In this document: positions 58,910 to 64,000 of the stretch, one piece after another | Layout: each line of letters opens with the position of its first letter | Numbering within the stretch: position 1 is the first letter of the stretch | Source of the DNA: Pseudomonadota bacterium | GTDB taxonomy: Bacteria > Pseudomonadota > Gammaproteobacteria > Burkholderiales > Sulfuriferulaceae | NCBI GenBank assembly: GCA_021801025.1 | Contig: JAJYYK010000003.1 | Coordinates: forward strand, 1-64,000 | Direction: 5' to 3' | DNA length: 64,000 nt | Notes under the pieces: model-generated | What the model was told of the DNA's origin: nothing | What the model saw: only the letters and a program-made list of their open reading frames with translations | Database searches by the model: none | Position numbers and translations under genes: made by a program

Positions 58910-59408
58910 ACAGTCCCCTCACCCCGGCCCTCTCCCCAACGGGGCGAGGGGGTTAAAGGTTGCGCATGCCCCTCACTCCAGCCCTCTCCCCGATGGGGCG
59001 AGGGAGTTAAGGGCCTGTCAGCGCGGATTTTCCATTGTCTCGGCGATTTTTCTGCTGGTGGTGCTGTCCGCCATGGGCGCATTCATGCTGACCTTCTCCA
59101 ACGTCCAGCAAATGACTTCCGCGCAAGACCTGCAGGGTGCCAAGGCGTACCAGGCCGCACGCGCCGGGATCGACTGGGGTGCGTATCAGATTTTACAGGG
59201 CAGCAATCATCCGTCTTGCACTGGCGCGCCGGCACTGGGCGGCAATCTGTCCAGTTTCACTCTGGTGGTCCAATGCCAATTCTACGGCCCTTATACTGAA
59301 GGTGCCAACACATTCCACCTGTACCAAATCACTGCCACCGCCAATTCAGGTACACTGGGCAGCACGACTTATGTTAAACGGCAGATACAGGCCACGATAG
59401 CGAATTAA
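58899..59408 (+). CDS. mshP: MSHA accessory protein MshP with a repeat-expanded leader
   Basis: The 169-residue PilX-like protein has MRRRQ, then two in-frame repeats, and resumes with QRGFSIVSAIFLLVVLSAMGAFM, where the usual start would be MRRRQRGF. The ATG at 58899 overlaps the mshO stop. The leader is 43 residues. The body (ANSGTLGSTTYVKRQIQATIAN at the end) is duplicated at its 3' end past the island at 63704. Confidence 0.83.
   Translation: MRRRQSPHPGPLPNGARGLKVAHAPHSSPLPDGARELRACQRGFSIVSAIFLLVVLSAMGAFMLTFSNVQQMTSAQDLQGAKAYQAARAGIDWGAYQILQGSNHPSCTGAPALGGNLSSFTLVVQCQFYGPYTEGANTFHLYQITATANSGTLGSTTYVKRQIQATIAN
58914..59011. repeat. Two tandem palindromic repeats inside the mshP leader
   Basis: CCCTCACCCCGGCCCTCTCCC-(C)AACGGGGCGAGGGGG (58914-58956) and CCCTCACTCCAGCCCTCTCC-CGATGGGGCGAGGGA (58969-59011). 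The combined insertion keeps the mshP frame. Confidence 0.8.
59334..59406 (+). repeat. Left 73-bp direct repeat of the island (3' end of mshP)
   Basis: GCCACCGCCAATTCAGGTAC and the following 53 bases to the mshP stop region recur at 63704-63776 with 6 differences. The two copies bound the 4.3-kb inserted region. Confidence 0.85.
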
Positions 59409-59456
59409 GCATAAAATCATTTTTAGCGCCCAAAAATGCTTGCCATACAGCAAGTT

Positions 59457-59500
59457 TTGACATCCTCGTCCCCTGAAAGGGGTGAAGGATATCAACGTGA
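59457..59500 (-). repeat. Solo IS200/IS605-type right-end palindrome
   Basis: On the minus strand CCCCTTTCAGGGG is followed by ACGAGGATGTCAA, which matches the right end of the IS element at 60714 (GGGGAGGATGTCAA). No transposase gene is attached. It is probably a leftover or non-autonomous end. Confidence 0.55.
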
Positions 59501-59520
59501 CAATTTCATCGTTCCGTTAC

Positions 59521-59572
59521 CCTCTTTCCTTGCAGGTTTAAAACCCCGGCATGAAGGCCTATGACCTCATTG
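59521..59572. repeat. Palindromic repeat, short copy
   Basis: TTTCCTTGCAGGTTTAAAACCCC followed by GGCATGAAGGCCTATGACCTCATTGC, an internally deleted variant of the 22003/47228 repeat. Its CAATGAGG end supplies the TGA stop of the nucleotidyltransferase gene. Confidence 0.75.
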
Positions 59573-60091
59573 CTTGTTGCTGACCCAACGCTTGAGCCTG
59601 GTTTTCATCTCATCATCAACAGTTAACAGATCTATCCTGTCAGCCAAAACAGACGGTTCAATAATTGATTGGCGCAACATTTCTCCGACGAATGTCCAGT
59701 CTTTTTCTCTCCCGGCAACAAGTTTAGCCGCCGCCATATCGTGAGGGTCTAAACACAAACCGACCTTGTTGTCAGTGTTTTTGTTCTGTATGCGGATCAA
59801 TCTTTTTTCCCATTCGACCGGCAGGGTAGATGTTTCTGGTGCCACACCCTGTGCGTAGTAGCCGTAAGTGGTATCAAAAACTGATAACTCACCAATGGTT
59901 CCGTCAATTAAATCAGAAAGTTTTTCTGAATATTTTAATGTAAAAATATCGGCTTCCATTGACATCAGAAGCAACCCTTCAGCTTCTGGGGCGGCTCCCA
60001 GTATGGACTGGCTTCCCACAACAACAATTTCGTATTCGTTGGTAATCGCAGCGGCAGCCCGAATAATATGTTCCAGATCATTCCTGGTCAT
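59567..60091 (-). CDS. Nucleotidyltransferase-like protein (DUF6036 type), possible toxin
   Basis: The 174-residue protein has the start of a nucleotidyltransferase fold (EIVVVGSQSILGAAPEAEG then MSMEADIF, with Gly-Ser and a later Asp) and DPHDMAAAKLVAGREKDW, a pattern seen in AbiEii-like and DUF6036 proteins. The stop codon lies in a palindromic repeat, so the original C-terminus may have been trimmed. The start ATG at 60091 overlaps the end of the upstream gene by 14 bases. The pair may be a toxin-antitoxin unit; direct evidence is lacking. Confidence 0.72.
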   Translation of the reverse strand: MTRNDLEHIIRAAAAITNEYEIVVVGSQSILGAAPEAEGLLLMSMEADIFTLKYSEKLSDLIDGTIGELSVFDTTYGYYAQGVAPETSTLPVEWEKRLIRIQNKNTDNKVGLCLDPHDMAAAKLVAGREKDWTFVGEMLRQSIIEPSVLADRIDLLTVDDEMKTRLKRWVSNKQ

Positions 60092-60410
60092 GACACTTCC
60101 AGTTTTTAAAAAAATCGGATCGCTCTTTATTGGATATCGCAACACCAAATGGCGACGATTGACGCATCGCATTGCCATCTTCGGATTCTTCTACCGCCTT
60201 TGCCAAAAAGACATCAATACCCTGATTTGCCAAGTCATCCCACTGCCTGACATAAGGCTGTGATGATTTGGCAACAATGACGAGCCACCTATCTAATGTT
60301 TTTCTTATCTCATTGAACAGCAATGGATTATCCAAAACATTTTTAACAGCAATACGGTGGAGGGCTAATGACCTTCGATCTAATGTCTGATGAGTTCTTG
60401 TGCTTGACAT
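60078..60410 (-). CDS. Partner protein of the nucleotidyltransferase, possible antitoxin
   Basis: The 110-residue protein has the pattern LDRRSLALHRIAVKNVLDNP ... PYVRQWDDLANQGIDVF ... MRQSSPFGVAISNKERSDFFKNW. Similar small proteins are commonly encoded just before DUF6036-type nucleotidyltransferases. It is all-helical in appearance. Its end overlaps the start of the nucleotidyltransferase gene, so translation is probably coupled. Confidence 0.68.
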   Translation of the reverse strand: MSSTRTHQTLDRRSLALHRIAVKNVLDNPLLFNEIRKTLDRWLVIVAKSSQPYVRQWDDLANQGIDVFLAKAVEESEDGNAMRQSSPFGVAISNKERSDFFKNWKCHDQE

Positions 60411-60537
60411 TTTTCCGCCCTCCGCGCAGATGACAAGCTATTTATTATAGGCGAGCCATCTATGCTGTCAACAGTGTGAAAACGGGGTCGACCCGATTAA
60501 ACAATTGCAGGTAATCGAGTCCTCATGTCAAAAATAA

Positions 60538-60713
60538 TTAGAATTTTTCTGGCTCAGGAATACCAGGAGCGCGGCAAATTTTGCCTGCCAACAGATTGTT
60601 AATTTCAGTATGTCCTGGAATGGCACTTCGTTTATTTGTTATTGAATGACGCCACCAGGAGTGATTCCCACCTTTGCGAAGTAAGCCGCAACCATGCACA
60701 GTGGGGTGGCTTA
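60538..60713 (-). pseudogene. hicA: HicA toxin gene, 3' part (interrupted by IS)
   Basis: Read on the minus strand this encodes HGCGLLRKGGNHSWWRHS, KRSAIPGHTEINNLL and KICRAPGIPEPEKF, the hallmarks of HicA mRNA interferases with the active His in GGNHS. The first 6 codons are missing here and lie beyond the insertion at 62504-62522. Together they make a 64-residue frame. Confidence 0.85.
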
Positions 60714-60812
60714 TTGACATCCTCCCCGTCCTTGGCCTGCGGCCACCGCTTGCGCGGGAAGGGCGGAGATTCCTACGGCGCCCCTTCAGGCATTGAGCTT
60801 GAAGGAGTCGCA

Positions 60813-61994
60813 TCAGTGGGTTCCTGCTGCTGGCGGCATTACTGCACCGCTCACTTCACAGGCTAACCGGGCGTGTCCCGCCCTTAGTACATTAATTGCA
60901 CCGACCATGTCGGCATTTTCCTCGAAACCACATTTCACACACTCAAACTGAGCTTGTGTCTGGCGGTTGCCCGCCGACACATACCCGCAGCACGGACAAG
61001 TCCGGCTGGTATTCTGCGGTGGCACGGCAATGAGCCAGCCGCCACGCCATGCCAGCTTGTAGTCCAGCTGGCGACGGAACTCGAACCAGCCTTGATCGAG
61101 GATGGATTTGTTCAGGCCAGACTTGGCACGAACGTTTTTACCCGGTTTCTCGGTTGTGCCTGCTGCCGATCTGGACATGTTCCGTACCTGCAAATCTTCG
61201 ATACACACCATCGCGTGGTTTTTGCTGATCGCGGTCGAGGTCTTGTGTAGGAAGTCGCGGCGGGCGTTGCCGATACGGGCGTGAATGCGTTGAACGCGGG
61301 CTTTTTCCTTCTTCCAGTTGTTGCTGAACTTCTGTTTGCGGCTCATGGCCTGCTGCGTCTTACGCAAGCGTGTTTCATGCTGTTTGAAGCTGTTGAGTGG
61401 TGCGACGAAGGTTCCATCCGAGAGTGTGGCAAACCGCGCCACGCCCATGTCGATGCCGACCGCTTCGCCCTGCGGAATCGGCTGCTCGACTTCGCGCTCG
61501 GTCTGGATCGAGACGAACCACTTGCCTTGTTTGCCGGACACGGTGACTTTTTTCACAACACCCAACACGTCTCGGCTGTTGCGGTAGCGCACCCAACCCA
61601 GTTTTGGCAAGAATATTCGACAATTGGCCTGATCGAGTTTGCAGCCTTGTGGATACCGGAAGCTATCCGACTGGCCTTTCTTCTTGAAGCGCGGGAAGTC
61701 GGCTCGCTTGGCGAAGAAATTGCTGTAGGCTCGCTCAAGGTCTTTCAGCGTTTGTTGCAAGGGTTGGGAATGGGTTTCAGATAGCCATTGCGTTTCGCTA
61801 CTCTTCCGCCACTCGGTCAGGTGTTTGCACAAATCGGCATAAGACAGCTTCTTTTTGCCTTCTGCATAATGTGCTTGCTGCAACGCCAACGCCTTGTTGA
61901 ATACAAAACGGCACGACCCGGCGAAACGGCGCATATTGCGCTGTTGTTCGCCGTCCGGCATTAATTCATATTTGAAGGCTTGAAGTCGTAGCAT
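60813..61994 (-). CDS. tnpB: TnpB, RNA-guided endonuclease of IS605 type
   Basis: The 393-residue protein has the RuvC triad: Asp182 in GIDMGVARFATLSDG, Glu266 in VCIEDLQVRNMS, and Asp362 in ENADMVGAINVL, plus a zinc finger with Cys333, Cys336, Cys352 and Cys355. All catalytic residues are present and the frame is open, so the enzyme may be active. TnpB uses an RNA from the right end (omega RNA) and cuts sites next to a TAM. The 99 bases after the stop to 60714 would form the RNA scaffold, with hicA sequence beyond as guide. Confidence 0.93.
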   Translation of the reverse strand: MLRLQAFKYELMPDGEQQRNMRRFAGSCRFVFNKALALQQAHYAEGKKKLSYADLCKHLTEWRKSSETQWLSETHSQPLQQTLKDLERAYSNFFAKRADFPRFKKKGQSDSFRYPQGCKLDQANCRIFLPKLGWVRYRNSRDVLGVVKKVTVSGKQGKWFVSIQTEREVEQPIPQGEAVGIDMGVARFATLSDGTFVAPLNSFKQHETRLRKTQQAMSRKQKFSNNWKKEKARVQRIHARIGNARRDFLHKTSTAISKNHAMVCIEDLQVRNMSRSAAGTTEKPGKNVRAKSGLNKSILDQGWFEFRRQLDYKLAWRGGWLIAVPPQNTSRTCPCCGYVSAGNRQTQAQFECVKCGFEENADMVGAINVLRAGHARLACEVSGAVMPPAAGTH

Positions 61995-62015
61995 GATTCA
62001 ATCATACTCTGGTCT

Positions 62016-62432
62016 ATGAGCAACGACAATGATATTAGACACGGCAGACATTGCGTTTTCAAGATGCACGTCCATTTGGTCTTTGTGACAAAATACCGCC
62101 GTGGCGTATTCACAAAAGCCGTTCTGGATGACCTTAAAGAAATCTTCACCAGCGTGTGTACCGATTTTGAAGCCGAGTTGGTGGAATTCGACGGCGAGGA
62201 CGACCATGTGCATCTTTTAGTGGAATATCCGCCCAAGATGGCGGTGTCGAAACTGGTTAACAGCCTTAAAGGTGTGTCCAGTCTCCTTATCCGAAAAAAG
62301 AACTATCCCAGCATTAAGAAGAAACTATGGGGCGGCGCTCTTTGGTCGCCCAGCTACTTCGCCGGAAGTTGCGGTGGTGCGCCGATTGAAATCATTCGGC
62401 AGTACATCGAGCAACAGCAAACCCCACATTAG
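62016..62432 (+). CDS. tnpA: IS200/IS605-type Y1 transposase TnpA
   Basis: The 138-residue HUH transposase has the metal-binding HVHLLV (His64, His66) and the catalytic Tyr130 in IRQYIEQQ. The opening CVFKMHVHLVFVTKYRRGVF is typical. The start is 21 bases from the divergent tnpB start. It is intact and should cut single strands at TTAC and TCAA. Confidence 0.93.
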   Translation: MSNDNDIRHGRHCVFKMHVHLVFVTKYRRGVFTKAVLDDLKEIFTSVCTDFEAELVEFDGEDDHVHLLVEYPPKMAVSKLVNSLKGVSSLLIRKKNYPSIKKKLWGGALWSPSYFAGSCGGAPIEIIRQYIEQQQTPH

Positions 62433-62503
62433 ATTCAAAGGACGGCGCTGCCGTCCGCGCTATTCATCCCCGCCCTGAACGACGGGGCTTTTCGCGCATT
62501 CCG

Positions 62504-62522
62504 GTAAATTCCATCGTTTCAT
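62504..62522 (-). pseudogene. hicA: HicA toxin gene, 5' part (19 bases before the IS left end)
   Basis: ATGAAACGATGGAATTTAC (minus strand) encodes MKRWNL plus one base of the next codon and is joined in frame to the 3' part at 60713 when the IS is removed (MKRWNLLSHPTVHGC). It ends with the TTAC target of the element. Confidence 0.85.
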
Positions 62523-62643
62523 ACTGCTATCAATAATTCTTCAAAATCATCACCAACAGATGTATCGGTTTGCCACTTGATTGAAAATCATGATTATTTT
62601 GTGATAAAATTGCACACCACACTGAGCGCTGTCAGGAGTAAAA

Positions 62644-62830
62644 AATGAACGCAACACTGGCGTCAGGGGTATCTGAATTTGGCATTTGAATTTAAAATGG
62701 AAGAACGGGAAGCGAGTGACACCGCCTGACTAAAAACAAAAGCAGCGGATAGCTTGAGCGATACGCGCCCAAACATACCTCACGATCAAGTGATGGCAGA
62801 GATGAGCGCTTTACTTACTTCGTGCAACAG
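62644..62830 (+). pseudogene. Decayed copy of the RelB/StbD-like antitoxin gene
   Basis: The leader GAGCGCTGTCAGGAGTAAAAA and ATGAAC match the intact copy at 63383, and downstream pieces EREASDTA and RPNIPHDQVMAEM keep the family pattern, but a stop after 14 codons and small indels break the frame. It arose by tandem duplication, with the DUF4160/DUF2442 pair now between the copies. Confidence 0.7.
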
Positions 62831-62862
62831 CGAGAAACGATGCTTACACTATAGGGTAAAAA

Positions 62863-63105
62863 ATGCCTGTCATTTTTCGCTACAAAGGATTTCGATTTTT
62901 CTTCTACTCGAACGAAGGCAGCCCAAGAGAGCCTGTACATGTGCATGTTCGTGGCGCAGGAGGCGAAGCGAAATTCTGGTTGAACCCCACCGTTTATTTG
63001 GGGGATAGCAATGGTTTTGATGCGCAAACGTTGCGCGAACTGGTGGAAGCCATTGAGCAAAATGCCGCGCTTATTGAAAGGGCATGGAATGAATACTTCA
63101 GCTAA
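62863..63105 (+). CDS. DUF4160 protein, probable toxin of a toxin-antitoxin pair
   Basis: The 80-residue protein has the DUF4160 core: MPVIFRYKGFRFFFYSNEG, PREPVHVHVRGAGGEAKFWL with the HVHV motif, and a helical tail. In many genomes it is directly followed by a DUF2442 gene, as here with a 17-base overlap. The pair is considered toxin-antitoxin-like; direct evidence for the activity here is lacking. Confidence 0.83.
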   Translation: MPVIFRYKGFRFFFYSNEGSPREPVHVHVRGAGGEAKFWLNPTVYLGDSNGFDAQTLRELVEAIEQNAALIERAWNEYFS

Positions 63106-63337
63106 ATCAGTACGGTTTGATAATCACAGCATGTGGATTGAATTATCGGATGGGCGTACGCTCGGCATTCCTCTGGCGTGGTTTCCCCGGTTGTTGCACG
63201 CGATGCCTGAACAGCGTCAGAAATGGGAGTTGTCGATCGCAGGCATTCATTGGGACGAACTGGACGAAGACATTTCAGTGGCAGGACTTCTGGCCGGGCG
63301 TGGTGACGCTACGCACAGCACAGGCATTGCGGCTTGA
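63089..63337 (+). CDS. DUF2442 protein, probable antitoxin
   Basis: The 82-residue protein shows the DUF2442 pattern: VRFDNHSMWIELSDGRTLGIPLAWFPRLLHA, then WELSIAGIHWDELDEDISVAGLLAG. The start ATG at 63089 lies inside the end of the DUF4160 gene, so the two are translated together. Confidence 0.83.
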   Translation: MNTSAKSVRFDNHSMWIELSDGRTLGIPLAWFPRLLHAMPEQRQKWELSIAGIHWDELDEDISVAGLLAGRGDATHSTGIAA

Positions 63338-63382
63338 TCTGGTTGCTGCTTAATCCACGCTGAGCGCTGTCAGGAGTAAAAA

Positions 63383-63577
63383 ATGAACACAACATTATCG
63401 CCACTCGTATCCGAATTTGAAACGGAAGAACAGGAAGCGAGTTACACCGCCTGGCTGCGTGCCAAGGTCACGTCAAGTTTGGCCGATCAGCGACCAAACA
63501 TTCCGCATGACGAGGTGATGGCCAAAATGGACGCGATTATTGCAGAAGCGAAAGCAATAGCCCAGAAGAGGAAGTGA
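63383..63577 (+). CDS. RelB/StbD-like antitoxin, no toxin partner seen
   Basis: The 64-residue protein reads MNTTLSPLVSEFETEEQEAS, YTAWLRAKVTSSLADQRPNI and PHDEVMAKMDAIIAEAKA, the pattern of small antitoxins paired with RelE/ParE toxins. Shine-Dalgarno AGGAG precedes. The 126 bases downstream encode no RelE/ParE toxin, so it is an orphan unless it acts with the neighbouring DUF pair. Confidence 0.75.
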   Translation: MNTTLSPLVSEFETEEQEASYTAWLRAKVTSSLADQRPNIPHDEVMAKMDAIIAEAKAIAQKRK

Positions 63578-63703
63578 TTTGCTACCGCTGGCAATCCACT
63601 CAGAAAAAAACACCTTTCATAATCTTACCTTTGAAACATTTATTAAAATTCCTTGCTGGTTTACCAAAAATGTCAAATGTAATGCCTGACCCTGTTTCTT
63701 TCA

Positions 63704-63776
63704 GCCACCGCCAATTCAGGTACACTGGGCAGCACGACTTATGTTGAACGGCAAATACAAGCCACAATTGCGAATT
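63704..63776 (+). repeat. Right 73-bp direct repeat of the island (second mshP 3' end)
   Basis: Nearly identical to 59334-59406. The first 41 bases are the same, then six scattered changes. It encodes a second version of the MshP tail (TYVERQIQATIAN, stop TGA). Confidence 0.85.
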
Positions 63777-63794
63777 GAAATGGAAGGGAAACGG

Positions 63795-64000
63795 GTGAAA
63801 CAAACGGTCTGCCGCATGAGACAATTTTTGTTATTCGGTTTGGGTATGCTGCTGGCACACACTGCGCTGGCGACCAACTACAGTTTTCCAAGTAATATGC
63901 CTGCCGGATGCAGCAATGCAGGTGGAGGTAACTATACCTGTGGTAGCGTCAGCCTGAACTGGGGCGACACGATAACCATCAGCGGCCAAAAACTCGCCAG
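63795..64000 (+). CDS. mshQ: MshQ-like surface protein, N-terminal part (runs off window edge)
   Basis: The frame is open to the last base. The product has a signal peptide (MRQFLLFGLGMLLAHTALA) followed by TNYSFPSNMPAGCSNAGGGNYTCGSVSLNWGDTI, a Cys-Gly-Asn-rich exported region as seen at the start of MshQ. The GTG at 63795 with Shine-Dalgarno GGAAGGGA was chosen; ATG 63780 and 63816 are in-frame alternatives. It follows the mshP tail by about 20 bases, so it was the original next gene of the msh operon. Confidence 0.72.
   Translation, partial: MKQTVCRMRQFLLFGLGMLLAHTALATNYSFPSNMPAGCSNAGGGNYTCGSVSLNWGDTITISGQKLA

Larger units (their letters stand above)
60714..62503 (-). mobile_element. IS200/IS605-family element with tnpA and tnpB, inserted in hicA
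   Basis: The 1790-bp element has divergent tnpA and tnpB. The right end (minus strand) shows GAAT, a palindromic zone and GGGGAGGATGTCAA at 60714; the left end shows TTAC just outside and GCGAAAAGCCCCGTCG with an imperfect hairpin inside. TTAC, AAAG, GAAT and TCAA are arranged as in IS608, where guide bases pair with the cleavage sites. Removing 60714-62503 joins ...AATTTAC to TAAGCCAC... and restores hicA, so both ends are fixed to the base. Confidence 0.9.

Noticed and set aside
63578-63703. Possible RelE/ParE toxin after the antitoxin
   Set aside because: No frame of adequate length or motif exists; only a repeat fragment (TTCCTTGCTGGTTTA) is seen.
59334-63776. CRISPR-like or phage attachment interpretation of the 73-bp direct repeat
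   Set aside because: Only two copies exist, 4.3 kb apart, and no integrase gene is present between them.

Overview
The window looks like a chromosomal segment of a betaproteobacterium, probably in the Nitrosomonadales (Gallionella/Sideroxydans/Sulfuricella-like; this placement is inference). The evidence is gene order and protein character: a rpmF-plsX-fabHDG block, the classic rpsB-tsf-pyrH-frr-uppS-cdsA-dxr-rseP-bamA-skp-lpxD-fabZ-lpxA-lpxB-rnhB series, a two-subunit pyruvate carboxylase, a nitric-oxide response cluster and an MSHA-type pilus operon. Base composition is near 50% GC.

Layout. 1-587: start of cheA (minus strand, runs off the left edge). 588-2113: gene-poor, with a c-di-GMP-I (GEMM) riboswitch and its promoter on the minus strand, palindromic repeats and an IS3-type transposase remnant. 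2114-6565: tRNA-Leu, then fabG-fabD-fabH-plsX-rpmF (minus), without acpP/fabF. 6841-12744 (plus): pycA, pycB, maf, a small membrane protein, selO. 12775-14390 (minus): HPP membrane protein, twin-CBS protein, small exported protein. 14603-18316 (minus): NO-response cluster (dsrC/tusE-like, nnrS, hemerythrin, DUF2249, NnrS-related protein), divergent from a Dnr-type Crp/Fnr regulator (18462). Two TTGAC-N4-(A/G)TCAA boxes lie in this region. 19136-25975 (plus): NicO-like membrane protein, htpG, yccF, DUF2252, mtaD-like deaminase, DedA. 26008-40952 (minus): copD-like, then the envelope/translation operon. 41332-46610: gltA (minus), purB and trhP (plus), folD (minus). 46762-47125: tRNA-Pro, tRNA-Arg, tRNA-His behind a strong sigma70 promoter. 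47295-51475: c-di-GMP signalling genes (HDOD-pseudoREC-GGDEF, then REC, CheC, PAS-GGDEF). 52212-64000 (plus): MSHA pilus operon mshE-G-B-A-C-D-O-P ... mshQ, broken by a 4.3-kb island at 59.4-63.7 kb.

The island is the most unusual part. It is bounded by a 73-bp direct duplication of the 3' end of mshP. It carries a nucleotidyltransferase pair, a hicA toxin gene cut by an IS200/IS605 element (tnpA plus tnpB), a decayed and an intact copy of a RelB-like antitoxin, and a DUF4160/DUF2442 pair. Joining the two hicA fragments at the deduced TTAC / TCAA ends restores a 64-residue HicA frame, which fixes the transposon ends to the base and predicts the guide that TnpB would use.

Three themes link the genes. 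First, c-di-GMP: two diguanylate cyclases with intact I-sites, a c-di-GMP riboswitch, and an MshE ATPase with the MshEN c-di-GMP-binding repeats point to c-di-GMP control of pili and chemotaxis. Second, NO/anaerobic respiration: Dnr boxes, NnrS proteins, hemerythrin and DUF2249. Third, small repeats shape genes: a MITE family inserted at stop codons (lpxA, gltA), palindromic repeats that supply C-termini or stop codons, and repeats that expand the prepilin leaders of MshO and MshP in frame.
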